Assembly (NCBI GenBank): GCA_046704785.1
Contig: JBJKRF010000131.1
Span: 1-38,782 of the forward strand
Origin: JBJKRF01 sp046704785
GTDB taxonomy: Bacteria > Chloroflexota > Anaerolineae > Anaerolineales > Villigracilaceae
Length of the DNA: 38,782 nt
Direction of reading: 5' to 3'
The position numbers and the translations under genes are program-made. Below the pieces are notes generated by a model that saw nothing but the letters and a program-made list of their open reading frames with translations, had not been told where the DNA came from and ran no database searches. Shown piece after piece: positions 7,450 through 15,861 of this stretch (positions within the stretch are counted from its first letter, which is position 1; each line of letters opens with the position of its first letter).

Positions 7450-8712
7450 ATGAGCAATTACGATATCAAGGATAAGGACCTGGCCGAAGGTGGCCGTCGC
7501 CGCATCGACTGGGCCGAGCGCGAGATGCCTGTTTTGCGCACGATCCGCGAGCGCTTCGCCAAGGAACGCCCGCTAGAGGGTCTGCGTGTTTCGGCCTGTC
7601 TGCATGTCACCACCGAGACGGCCAACCTGATGCGCACCTTGCAGGCCGGCGGCGCGGACATCGTCCTGACGGCCTCCAATCCGCTCTCCACGCAGGACGA
7701 CGTGGCCGCCGCGTTGGTCAATCTTTACGAGATTCCGACCTACGCTATCAAGGGCGAGGACAACGCCACCTACTACAAGCACATCACCGCCGCGCTGGAT
7801 CACAAGCCGCAGATGACCATGGATGACGGCGCGGACCTGGTCTCGACGCTGCACAAGAGCCGCCGCGAGCTGCTGCCCGAAGTCGTCGGCGGCACCGAAG
7901 AGACCACCACGGGCGTCATTCGCCTGCGCGCCATGGCCGCCGACAAGATGCTCAACTTCCCGGTCATTGCCGTCAACGATGCCATGACCAAGCACTTTTT
8001 CGATAATCGCTACGGCACTGGCCAGAGCACCATCGACGGCATCATCCGCGCGACCAACGTGTTGCTGGCAGGCAAGGTCTTCGTCGTGGTTGGCTATGGT
8101 TGGTGCGCGCGTGGCCTGGCATCGCGCGCGCGCGGAATGGGCGCCCAGGTGGTTGTGACCGAGGTCGATGCGCTCAAGGCGCTCGAAGCCGTCATGGACG
8201 GGTTCCAGGTGATGCCGATTCAGGAGGCCGCCAAGGTGGGCGACATCTTCTGTACGCTGACCGGCGACATCCACGTCATCGACGTGAAGCACTTCGAGGT
8301 GATGAAGGACGGCGCCATCGTCGCCAACTCCGGTCACTTCAACGTGGAGATCAATATCCCCGGCCTGGAGCAGCTCTCCAAGGGCGAACCCAACCGCGTG
8401 CGTCCCTTCGTCGACCAGTACGAGACCAAGGACGGGCGCAAGATCAACGTCCTGGGCGAAGGCCGCCTGATCAATCTGTCCGCTGCCGAGGGGCATCCCT
8501 CCGCCGTGATGGACATGTCTTTCGCCAACCAGGCGCTTTCCGCCGAGTACATGGTGCGTAACGCCGACAAGCTGGAGAAGCGCGTCTACACCGTGCCGGA
8601 GGAAATCGATCAGGAGATCGCGCGCCTGAAGCTGGATGCCATGGGCGTCAAGATCGACACGCTGACCGAGGAACAGGTCAAGTACCTGAACTCGTGGGAA
8701 GAAGGCACCTAG
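7450..8712 (+). CDS. ahcY: adenosylhomocysteinase
   Basis: The 420-residue enzyme hydrolyses S-adenosylhomocysteine to adenosine and homocysteine. Visible marks are the substrate-domain block SACLHVTTETANLMRTL, the ASNPLSTQDDVAAALV segment, the NAD-binding loop GYGWCARG at about residues 215-222, and the GHFNVEI segment. The protein is short at the C terminus, ending near KYLNSWEEGT, and lacks the Lys-Tyr tail of the long eukaryotic and proteobacterial form. That resembles the compact SAH hydrolases of Thermotoga and archaea. Start ATG 7450 is fixed by AAGGAG 5 nt upstream. A strong terminator follows at 8739. Together with the kinase gene it forms an SAH-to-AMP route. Confidence 0.95.
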   Translation: MSNYDIKDKDLAEGGRRRIDWAEREMPVLRTIRERFAKERPLEGLRVSACLHVTTETANLMRTLQAGGADIVLTASNPLSTQDDVAAALVNLYEIPTYAIKGEDNATYYKHITAALDHKPQMTMDDGADLVSTLHKSRRELLPEVVGGTEETTTGVIRLRAMAADKMLNFPVIAVNDAMTKHFFDNRYGTGQSTIDGIIRATNVLLAGKVFVVVGYGWCARGLASRARGMGAQVVVTEVDALKALEAVMDGFQVMPIQEAAKVGDIFCTLTGDIHVIDVKHFEVMKDGAIVANSGHFNVEINIPGLEQLSKGEPNRVRPFVDQYETKDGRKINVLGEGRLINLSAAEGHPSAVMDMSFANQALSAEYMVRNADKLEKRVYTVPEEIDQEIARLKLDAMGVKIDTLTEEQVKYLNSWEEGT

Positions 8713-8738
8713 GATCGCTGATCGTTGATCCCGAATTT

Positions 8739-8780
8739 AAAATTGACCCCGTAATTTGCTGCGGGGTCAATTTTCGTTTT
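8739..8780 (+). terminator. ahcY terminator
   Basis: A perfect 13-bp inverted repeat, AAAATTGACCCCG (8739-8751) and CGGGGTCAATTTT (8762-8774), has a 10-nt loop and a T-rich tail (CGTTTT). The flanking A and T runs make it usable in both directions. Confidence 0.8.
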
Positions 8781-9001
8781 AGTATATAATTTTCCAAATT
8801 CGGTTCTTTATCCTACAGAGATAGGCTGTATGAATAACAACCGTACCTGTTTTGTACTACAATATGAGAAAGTTTTGGTAGGTGGTAAACAACCAAATTG
8901 GGAAAAGTGATTCTTACATTTGAAAAATCAGATTGGATTTAAAGTTTTTTTGAGTTGATGCTGATTCAGTCATCGTTGTTTCAGAAGAGAGGTGGTAACC
9001 T
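8781..9001. other. AT-rich intergenic stretch upstream of the HEPN gene
   Basis: This 220-bp stretch is clearly more AT-rich than the neighbouring genes. It contains a TATAAT at 8785-8790 and a TACAAT near 8860 but no consensus -35 and no open frame of note. GAGAGGTGG just before 9002 is the probable ribosome binding site for the next gene. The base composition fits an acquired segment. Confidence 0.4.
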
Positions 9002-9517
9002 GTGCAAATCAACCGCAAAGACGTTGGGTACACCATATATTCTCGCATAGAAGAAGCACTCAGGTATTTAGTTAGAGATAAATTAGTGACGCTTGAAGAT
9101 TGGGTGAATTCTATACCTAAGGGTGTTCTGGATAAGGTAAAGAACCGATCCTCATTGGTTCTGCCACTTAGTGACGATCCAACTGACTTTTTAGAAGAAA
9201 CGCATCTGACGGAACTTTCTGAGATTATTTGCTATAAGGATTCGTTTGAGAGATTTGTTCCTGTTAACACATGGGATCAAGCCATGTTTCAGGACAAAAT
9301 GATTGCTTTGTATGGACTTCGAAACAAAATAGCTCACGTAAAAAGATCCTTTACTGCTTTTGATTTAGATTTATTATCAGAACTTGCGGATACGTTTTTA
9401 GTGGTTCTTGGTATTCATGGTGACGAGCTTCGGGAAACACTAAAGCACCTGAAGATCAATCCATCTAGCAGCCTGTCGGAGAAAGAACTCGCATCCCGAT
9501 TTTCCCCCTGTTTTTAG
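9002..9517 (+). CDS. HEPN-domain protein (Swt1/DUF4145-like)
   Basis: The 171-residue alpha-helical protein starts at GTG after AGAGGTGG. Its C-terminal half contains LRNKIAHV at about residues 106-113, an R-x4-H motif (Arg107, His112), the hallmark of HEPN domains, many of which are ribonucleases in toxin-antitoxin and defence systems. The N-terminal part (EALRYLVRDKLV and LEDWV) resembles Swt1-type HEPN modules. The gene is much more AT-rich than its neighbours and stands alone between housekeeping genes, suggesting acquisition. No antitoxin-like nucleotidyltransferase is adjacent. The same reading frame continues past the TAG stop into a cold-shock-like tail, so the protein may once have been longer. 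HEPN is well supported by the motif; nuclease activity is not proven. Confidence 0.6.
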   Translation: MQINRKDVGYTIYSRIEEALRYLVRDKLVTLEDWVNSIPKGVLDKVKNRSSLVLPLSDDPTDFLEETHLTELSEIICYKDSFERFVPVNTWDQAMFQDKMIALYGLRNKIAHVKRSFTAFDLDLLSELADTFLVVLGIHGDELRETLKHLKINPSSSLSEKELASRFSPCF

Positions 9518-9682
9518 GCCCTTTGTGGGGCAAAGAGAGCAAAATCACTCACTTTTGGGTCTAAAATGGGGCAGCTTTGGTACGAAAAAGAGTTCTCCGA
9601 CAAGCTGCTAGGAGCGAAAGTATCATTCACGGTGGAAGAAACCCCAAGCGGGATTCAGGCCAGAAGTGTTCAGCTAATATAG
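9518..9682 (+). pseudogene. possible cold-shock-domain remnant in frame with the HEPN gene
   Basis: Directly after the HEPN gene stop, the same frame stays open to TAG at 9680-9682. From ATG 9566 it encodes 38 residues ending GAKVSFTVEETPSGIQARS and then VQLI. This resembles the last strands of a cold-shock (OB-fold) domain, which commonly reads G-x-x-V-x-F-x-V-E-x-x-x-x-G-x-Q-A-x-x-V. The RNA-binding KGFGFI and FVH strands are absent. It could be the decayed end of a HEPN-CSD fusion or a chance match. No Shine-Dalgarno supports independent translation. Confidence 0.35.
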
Positions 9683-9733
9683 CCTTCTTTCCCTATGGAA
9701 TATAAAGAGTTGACCAATTATCTGGAGTTTATC

Positions 9734-10408
9734 ATGCAGATCACTGAAAACATTCATCTTGTCCCGGACGTGGTCGCCAACCCGTACCTGATCGTCGATC
9801 CCGATGGTGTGACGTTGATCGACGCCGGGATGCCGCGCAGCGAAAAGAAGATCCTTGCGGCGCTGGCCGAACTGGGCAAATCGCCCACCGACCTGGAACG
9901 CATTCTCCTGACTCACTCCGACATCGACCACGTCGGCAGCCTGGCGGCGCTGCAGCGGGCCAGCGGCGCGCGCACCTATACCAGCCGCATCGAAGCGGAG
10001 GCCATCGCCGCCGGCAAGCCTTCGCGCGCGATCCAGCCCAGGGGCTTTTCCCTGCGCCGCGTGATGTTCACGCTGCTGCGTCTCTTTATCAAACCGACGC
10101 CCTTCGAGGTGGACGAAATCATCAGCGATGGGCAGGTGCTGCCCATCGCCGGCGGCTTGCGCGTGGTCGAGACGCCCGGCCACACACCGGGGCACATTTC
10201 GCTCTATGCTGAGAGCGCCGGGGTGCTGTTCTGCGGTGATTCGATGGTCTCCAACGAAAGCGGCCTGCAGGGCTCGCGTCCGGGCGTTACCTGGGATGCC
10301 GCCCAGGCGCAGGAGTCCGTGCGCAAACAGGCTGCGTTGGGAGCCCGGATCGTCTGCCCGGGACACGGTCCGGTGGTCACCGGGGCCGAGGGAAAGTTCC
10401 CAAAGTAG
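9734..10408 (+). CDS. MBL-fold metallo-hydrolase
   Basis: The 224-residue protein carries the metallo-beta-lactamase fold motifs: THSDIDHVG (His61, Asp63, Asp65, His66), TPGHTPGH (His150), CGDS (Asp169) and PGHGP (His211). The usual HxHxDH becomes H-x-D-x-D-H, a variant also seen in some glyoxalase II-like proteins, so the metal site may hold one rather than two strongly bound metals. Family members hydrolyse thioesters, lactones or phosphodiesters; this substrate is unknown. ATG 9734 is chosen because GGAG sits about 7 nt upstream; an ATG at 9695 would add 13 residues without a ribosome binding site. It precedes the typA promoter. Confidence 0.75.
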   Translation: MQITENIHLVPDVVANPYLIVDPDGVTLIDAGMPRSEKKILAALAELGKSPTDLERILLTHSDIDHVGSLAALQRASGARTYTSRIEAEAIAAGKPSRAIQPRGFSLRRVMFTLLRLFIKPTPFEVDEIISDGQVLPIAGGLRVVETPGHTPGHISLYAESAGVLFCGDSMVSNESGLQGSRPGVTWDAAQAQESVRKQAALGARIVCPGHGPVVTGAEGKFPK

Positions 10409-10451
10409 GCTCCGGCGAGGCGCGACTCTGCCCAAAGCGGGGACAATCTGG

Positions 10452-10506
10452 TACAATACAGCCCGCAAGCCGACAAGAACCTCGGCCCTCTCAGGCCGGG
10501 GTTTTT
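10452..10506 (+). promoter_or_regulatory. typA promoter and leader hairpin
   Basis: TACAAT at 10452-10457 is a -10-like box without a clear -35. Downstream is a hairpin pairing AACCTCGGCC (10478-10487) with GGCCGGGGTT (10494-10503, one G-U pair) and followed by TTT, terminator-shaped. The typA ATG lies about 75 nt further on. The layout, and the shared CCCGCAA directly after the -10, repeat what is seen before mtnA. Confidence 0.5.
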
Positions 10507-10578
10507 ATGTGGAATTCTTCCCGGCCCCATCTGCTCTAACGTTGAGAGAGATACAAAAGCCGGAATAGAAAAGGTGAT

Positions 10579-12438
10579 ATGCAAATCGAACGCACGGATA
10601 TTCGTAACGTTGCCATTATTGCGCACGTCGATCACGGCAAGACCACCCTGGTCGATTATCTTTTACGCCAGTCGCACACCTTCCGCGAGAACCAGCAGGT
10701 GGCCGAACGCGTGATGGACTCGAACGACCTCGAGCGCGAGCGCGGCATCACCATCCTGGCCAAGAATACGGCCATCTCGCTCTACGATTCAGAGTCGCAG
10801 CAGAACGTCAAGATCAACATCGTGGATACGCCCGGCCACGCCGATTTCGGCGGCGAGGTTGAACGCATCATGAACATGGTCGATGGCGTGCTGTTGCTGG
10901 TCGACGCCGCCGAGGGGCCCATGCCGCAGACCCGCTTCGTGCTCAAGAAGGCCCTGGAACGCGGTCACAAGGCCGTGGTGGTCATCAACAAGGTCGACCG
11001 CAAGGATGCCGAACCAGAACGCGTTTTGAACGATACTTTCGACCTGTTCGTGGAACTGGGCGCGACGGACGAGCAGGCCGATTTCCCCGTGATCTACGCT
11101 CAGGCCACCGCCGGGCGCGCCGGACTCAGCCCCGAACTGGGCCCCGACCTGAAGCCATTGTTTGATACCATCTTGCGGCATATTCCTGCGCCACACGTGG
11201 ACGCGGACGCTCCGCTACAGATGCTGGTCACCACGCTGGGCTACGACGACTATCGCGGCGTCACCGCGGTGGGGCGCGTCTTTGCCGGGAAGATCAAGGC
11301 CGGGCAGAAATTGGCCCGCCTGACCCTCGACGGGCAGAACCTGCCCGAAACGGCGCGCTATCTGTACGTCCATCAGGGCTTGAACAAAGTCGAAGTGGAG
11401 GAAGCCGCTGCCGGGGAGATCGTGGCGCTGGCCGGTTTGGAGGGCATCGCCATCGGTGAGACTCTGGCCGATCCGGTGGACCCCATCGCGCTTCCGCCCA
11501 TCAAAGTCGAAGAACCGACGGTGCGCATGACTTTCAGCGTCAGCACTTCGCCGTTTTCCGGTCGGGAGGGCAAGTGGAGCACTTCGCGTAAGCTGCGCGA
11601 GCGCCTGTTCAACGAGTTGCGCACCAACGTGGCGCTGCGTGTGCAGGAGACCGATACTGCCGAGTCGTTCCTGGTCTCCGGACGCGGGGAACTGCATCTG
11701 GGCATTTTGATCGAGACCATGCGCCGCGAAGGCTACGAGTTCCAGGTCTCACGCCCCGAGGTCATTTTCCACAAAGCTGACGACGGCACCTTGCTGGAGC
11801 CGTACGAGGAAGTGCACATCGAGACCAGTTCCGACACGGTGGGGGTGGTGGTCGAGATGCTCGGCAGCCGTCGCGGCAAAATGATGAATATGCAGGACGG
11901 CGGCGACGGTAGTGTGCACCTGGTCTACGTGGTGCCTACGCGCGGCCTGCTGGGGTTCCGCTACCAGTTCCTGACCGCCACGCGCGGGATGGGCATCATG
12001 AACACACTTTTTCACGGCTATGACGAATTGGCCGGCGCGATGGCGACCCGCTCCACCGGTTCGCTGGTGGCGATGGAAGCCGGTGATACCACGGCTTATG
12101 CGCTCAAGAGTGCCGAGGAGCGCGGGTCGCTGTTCTACGGCCCTGGCGTAGCCGTCTATGAGGGAATGGTCATCGGCGAAAACAGCCGCCCCGGCGATAT
12201 TGCCATCAACGTCTGCAAGAAAAAGCACCTGACCAACGTGCGCGCCTCCCGCGGCGATATGGAAATCCGCCTGACGCCGCCGCGCCAGATGTCGCTGGAC
12301 GAGGCGGTCGAGTATCTGGCCGACGATGAATTGCTCGAAGTCACGCCGCTGGCGTATCGCATCCGTAAGCGCATTATGGATACCGAGGAACGCGGCAAAC
12401 AGACCAAGCGCGCCAAAGAAGCGCTCAACGAAGAGTAA
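10579..12438 (+). CDS. typA: GTP-binding protein TypA/BipA
   Basis: This 619-residue translational GTPase has G1 AHVDHGKT (residues 15-22), a RGITI switch I motif, G3 DTPGHADF and G4 NKVDR, followed by EF-G-like domains and the TypA-specific C-terminal region with RGLLGFRYQFLT and NVCKKKHLTNVRAS. TypA binds the ribosome and acts in 50S assembly and stress adaptation. Its length matches the family norm. Start ATG 10579 has AAGGTGAT just upstream. It is probably monocistronic: the next gene runs on the other strand, with only 50 bp between stops and no obvious terminator. Confidence 0.96.
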   Translation: MQIERTDIRNVAIIAHVDHGKTTLVDYLLRQSHTFRENQQVAERVMDSNDLERERGITILAKNTAISLYDSESQQNVKINIVDTPGHADFGGEVERIMNMVDGVLLLVDAAEGPMPQTRFVLKKALERGHKAVVVINKVDRKDAEPERVLNDTFDLFVELGATDEQADFPVIYAQATAGRAGLSPELGPDLKPLFDTILRHIPAPHVDADAPLQMLVTTLGYDDYRGVTAVGRVFAGKIKAGQKLARLTLDGQNLPETARYLYVHQGLNKVEVEEAAAGEIVALAGLEGIAIGETLADPVDPIALPPIKVEEPTVRMTFSVSTSPFSGREGKWSTSRKLRERLFNELRTNVALRVQETDTAESFLVSGRGELHLGILIETMRREGYEFQVSRPEVIFHKADDGTLLEPYEEVHIETSSDTVGVVVEMLGSRRGKMMNMQDGGDGSVHLVYVVPTRGLLGFRYQFLTATRGMGIMNTLFHGYDELAGAMATRSTGSLVAMEAGDTTAYALKSAEERGSLFYGPGVAVYEGMVIGENSRPGDIAINVCKKKHLTNVRASRGDMEIRLTPPRQMSLDEAVEYLADDELLEVTPLAYRIRKRIMDTEERGKQTKRAKEALNEE

Positions 12439-12488
12439 AAACATAACGTGCCCCTATTTTTATTATGTCTGGTGATAGAAGCTTTTTC

Positions 12489-14435
12489 TCAATCGTTTAG
12501 ACTTTTGGTGCTTGTTCCTAAGATATAAACAATCCCGTTGTCGCCAGCGAAAAAAAGAAATTGCCCATTGGGCGAAAATAGCATTTGTCTGGAACCAATT
12601 GAAAAGTCCTTGATCTTACAGGACTTTTCGTTGTTTTTTGCATCTGTGATGGTAATAATGCTATTTTCCGTGTCAGGTACGGCTATTATGTGATTAACCG
12701 GGGAAAGGGCAGCGGGGCCGGGTATTCCCAAATCACTATCGAGAATTTTGTGTTTGACAGAGTCATAGATTGAAATGCTGGTAATTCCATCCGCACTGGA
12801 CGCGAATGTAACTAACGGATTATTATCGATAGATAATTGTTTACTGTTTAGCTTGGTTAGTTCCGGGTGTTCTGTTGTGCTCAGATAAACTTGTCCGTTT
12901 TCATTCAGAGCAAGAATGGTTGCGCTGCTACCAATAAATACTGCGCTTGTGAACTTATCCTCTGGTTGATTGATGGCTCTCCCTTGCCCGGTGGATAGAT
13001 CATAAGACAAGACTGATCGGGTGTCAGTTACCACAACCGCATTTTTACCGTCTGTGGATACGCTCATGCTCTGGATGTTTTCAGGCAATTTGATTTCGCT
13101 CGTGACTTTGCTTTGCGCCATATTCCATATAGATAGTTGAGCCGAACCTGCTGCTACCAGGATGGAATTTTCTGCCGCAAATTGTAAGAATTGTACCGGG
13201 TAGTCTGATGTTAGGGTCTGTCCTGCACCGTTTTTGACTTGGAATAGGTCAATAAGTTGATGACTGGCGGCTGCTAATGTTGTCCCACCTTGTGAGATGG
13301 CAATGGCTTGATAATCGGAGAAGGCTGCTTGGACCGATCCGTCAACGGTTTGCTCTTTGATATTCCAAAACATAATTTCCCCTGATGTAATAACGGACAA
13401 ATTCTTGCCATTTGGAGAGAACATTGAATCGCCGAGTGCTGTCTGTGTGTTATCGACTAGACCAAGTGAGTTTCCCGTAGAGGTCTGGAATAATTCGACG
13501 CCTCTTTTTGTCTTAAGAGCAACCGTGCTGCCATCTATAGATAGTGATGGAGAACTCCCCTCCAGTAATTTTCCGGGCTGAGTCCCTATTGTTTTGACAA
13601 CCAGGGTCTGACCGTTCTCATATCCAACTGCTAATGTTTTCCCGTCTTGTGAAAAAGTAATGTGATTCGGGAAAATGCGATTGTCAAAATCTGGACTGAG
13701 AGGTTTTATTCTGTGAACGAGGTTTCCATTAGCTGTGTTGTATACATATATTTCTGCTCTTAACGTCGCAAAGGCAATATATTTTTTGTCTGGCGAATAT
13801 TTCATGAAAAAATAGACACTATCAGCAAATAATGCACCTGGAGATCTTGCGGGCCCCCTGATGGTTCCTTGTTCGTCAAAATTCTTTGTATCATATTGAT
13901 GTATGATGCCATCGAAGTCAGCGGCGGCAAGCTCCTGACCATCATCCGTCAATGCTAGAGCCATAAATTGATCCCCTTGTTTAGCAGAGTTGAGTTCTTT
14001 CCCACTCTTCATATCAATAAGGTGAAGGGTATTCTTGGTATCGAGTGCCAATATTGTTTGCCGTTTTGTGTCCATGGCAACATCTGAAATACCGTTGGTG
14101 GTTATATCGCTCCAGAGCAATTTTGCCTGGTTCGTATCATAAAGTTCTATACTATCTGCTGAACCAATTAGCAAATAGGCGCCGTCTGGCGAATACAACA
14201 TCTTGTTGATATGTCCATCGCCGATGCGTGCCTGAACATTAATAGCAGGACAATTAGAGCTTGTGAGAACGTTGGCAGGTAAGGGCGTTGATGTTGGCGT
14301 TGGAGTAATTGTGGCAGTTGGGGTGATAGTCAAAACGACTGTAGGTGTTATCGTTGTCATTGACTGACAGGCCATTATTGATGTTATTAGAACGGCTAAT
14401 AGCAAGAAATTGAAGACGTGTTTGTTCGAATTCAT
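12489..14435 (-). CDS. beta-propeller (WD40/YVTN-like) lipoprotein
   Basis: The 648-residue protein starts with a lipoprotein signal peptide with lipobox IMAC (Cys23) and a long Thr/Pro-rich linker to about residue 55. The rest is a series of roughly 40-residue beta repeats with motifs such as YSPDGAYLLIGS, ALTDDGQELAAADFDG and FSQDGKTLAVGY, typical of WD40/YVTN propellers. No enzymatic motif is visible, so a binding or scaffolding role at the cell surface is likely. The ATG at 14433-14435 is preferred because it opens a clean signal peptide and AGAAGGGA precedes it. The gene is visibly more AT-rich than typA and others nearby, suggesting a different origin. Confidence 0.75.
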   Translation of the reverse strand: MNSNKHVFNFLLLAVLITSIMACQSMTTITPTVVLTITPTATITPTPTSTPLPANVLTSSNCPAINVQARIGDGHINKMLYSPDGAYLLIGSADSIELYDTNQAKLLWSDITTNGISDVAMDTKRQTILALDTKNTLHLIDMKSGKELNSAKQGDQFMALALTDDGQELAAADFDGIIHQYDTKNFDEQGTIRGPARSPGALFADSVYFFMKYSPDKKYIAFATLRAEIYVYNTANGNLVHRIKPLSPDFDNRIFPNHITFSQDGKTLAVGYENGQTLVVKTIGTQPGKLLEGSSPSLSIDGSTVALKTKRGVELFQTSTGNSLGLVDNTQTALGDSMFSPNGKNLSVITSGEIMFWNIKEQTVDGSVQAAFSDYQAIAISQGGTTLAAASHQLIDLFQVKNGAGQTLTSDYPVQFLQFAAENSILVAAGSAQLSIWNMAQSKVTSEIKLPENIQSMSVSTDGKNAVVVTDTRSVLSYDLSTGQGRAINQPEDKFTSAVFIGSSATILALNENGQVYLSTTEHPELTKLNSKQLSIDNNPLVTFASSADGITSISIYDSVKHKILDSDLGIPGPAALSPVNHIIAVPDTENSIITITDAKNNEKSCKIKDFSIGSRQMLFSPNGQFLFFAGDNGIVYILGTSTKSLND

Positions 14436-14696
14436 AAGATTGTATATCCCTTCTGATTGGTGTTCCTGGCATAATTCCCCATCAAGGGTTAGCCTTGCGG
14501 CTTTTCCTATGTTAGAGTTCACCTGCTGACTTATACGATGGTCTTTGGCTGTTTCTGACTGAAATCTTGTGGATGAGTTTCTTTTTCCTCACTGCTCTTC
14601 TTTTTCCCCGAATTGGGTCGTATAACACAAATTTGCTGCAGTCCATCCGCACTTGCAGCCATAATACTGTCAGGACATCGGGACAGTGGAGCTTTT

Positions 14697-15179
14697 TTAT
14701 GCCTTGACGTTGGCGACTTTCCCTGCGCTCATTTCTGCGAGAGCCTGCGGGGTGGTCTCGAAGACGGCGTTCGGCGTGCCGGCAGCGGCCCAAACCGTCG
14801 CGTACTGGTTCAGGTCCTCGTCTAGATAGGTTTCCATCGGTTGGAGATGGCCGATTGGGGGCACGCCGCCGATGGCGAAGCCGGTCACAGCCCGGACGAA
14901 ATCCGGGTCGGCGCGTCCGATAGGCTCGCCGAGGTATGCCCCAATGCGCTTCTCGTCCACCCGGTTCGCGCCGCTCGTCAGGACGAGGACTCCCTTCCCG
15001 CTGTTTTTTCCACAAAAGATCAACGATTTGACAATCTGCCCAAGCGTACAGCCGACGCGCTCGGCAGCCTCCTGCGCCGTCCGGGTGCTTTCCTGGAACT
15101 CGATGACGTGCAGGTCGTATCCAAGCGCGCTGAGTGCATCCTGTATCTTTTGCGCTGAGGGGCTGAGCGATTTTTCCAT
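14697..15179 (-). CDS. YbaK/EbsC family aminoacyl-tRNA deacylase-like protein
   Basis: The 160-residue single-domain protein matches the YbaK/ProRS-insertion (INS) fold, with EAAERVGCTLGQIVKSLIF containing the conserved Lys, VLTSGANRVDEKRI, and GFAIGGVPPIGH with the GxxPP loop. Relatives remove mischarged amino acids from tRNA (Cys-tRNAPro, Ala-tRNAPro). Which tRNA is edited here cannot be told. It lies 72 bp downstream of a Nudix gene on the same strand. The only Shine-Dalgarno-like AGGAG lies about 13 nt upstream. Between this gene and the propeller gene (14436-14696) is a spacer with a small hairpin, ACTGTC/GACAGT, near 14665-14687. Confidence 0.85.
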   Translation of the reverse strand: MEKSLSPSAQKIQDALSALGYDLHVIEFQESTRTAQEAAERVGCTLGQIVKSLIFCGKNSGKGVLVLTSGANRVDEKRIGAYLGEPIGRADPDFVRAVTGFAIGGVPPIGHLQPMETYLDEDLNQYATVWAAAGTPNAVFETTPQALAEMSAGKVANVKA

Positions 15180-15251
15180 CAGGCTGTTTTGTCTCCTGTG
15201 TCTTGAATTCTTGTGGGCGCTGGAAAAGGGCCGGAAAAAGCCAAAGCTGAG

Positions 15252-15719
15252 TTAACGAATGAAAGGGGTGGGGCGTTTTGCGAAGGCATCCCGAATACGT
15301 TGCAAGTGATTCCCCAACATGGGCAGATAGGCTGCCTCGTCGAGACCGAAATAGCCATACTCGGTCGTCTCATCGCTCAACCGTAGCACCCCTGCGACGA
15401 TGGTCGCCTCGAAGTTCAAGGCAACGATCTGGCAGTGTGTTCCATCCTCGTAGATGACGAGCAGGTCGGGGTCGCTGTAGACGCCGGTCAACCGGCCAAC
15501 TTCCACCTGTAGCCCGGTTTCTTCCAGAACCTCGCGTGCGCAGGTTTCGGTTACGCTTTCCCCCGGCTCAGCGCCTCCGCTGGGCAGGCACCACTCGCCG
15601 TTATCGGCGCGGCGGGTCAACAATACCTTTCGGCGTGTATCGTCGAAGATAACGGCGGAGCATCCCAGCCGTATGTTTCCTTCTTTGCCAATTCGATTCC
15701 CACGGATGATTTTTGTCAT
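15252..15719 (-). CDS. Nudix hydrolase
   Basis: The 155-residue protein has a complete Nudix box, GGAEPGESVTETCAREVLEETGL, giving G-x5-E-x7-REV-x-EE-x-G. The preceding VLLTRRADNGEWCLPSGG segment is typical of small MutT-like Nudix proteins. The substrate, presumably a nucleoside diphosphate derivative, is unknown. The ATG at 15717-15719 is chosen because it removes an odd 17-residue extension; a TATAAC lies 4 nt upstream and no Shine-Dalgarno is visible, so the transcript may be leaderless. Not closely similar to the Nudix protein at 2613, which belongs to the ADP-ribose pyrophosphatase type. Confidence 0.85.
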   Translation of the reverse strand: MTKIIRGNRIGKEGNIRLGCSAVIFDDTRRKVLLTRRADNGEWCLPSGGAEPGESVTETCAREVLEETGLQVEVGRLTGVYSDPDLLVIYEDGTHCQIVALNFEATIVAGVLRLSDETTEYGYFGLDEAAYLPMLGNHLQRIRDAFAKRPTPFIR

Positions 15720-15861
15720 TAGAGTTATAGCAGTGATTCTGACAAAAGTGGTGACACTTTGTCGACGCAAGTAAGTTATGATTAGAGTATATTATACAGT
15801 CTCGGCAGCCTTTCTGTCGTAGTTTAATAAGGAAGTCGTTCAGTTTGATGAGGAGAAAGCA

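Noticed and set aside
7573..8496. Leftward open frame opposite ahcY
   Set aside because: It is a mirror frame of a highly conserved enzyme; the composition is artefactual.
902..8730. The word GATCGTTGATC near 905, 1251 and 8722
   Set aside because: One copy is within coding sequence and the others lack common flanks; it is probably chance or too short to interpret.
14436..14696. Possible gene between the propeller lipoprotein and YbaK
   Set aside because: Open frames here depend on reading through YbaK in another frame, and the translation is Arg-rich noise. Only a small hairpin is visible.
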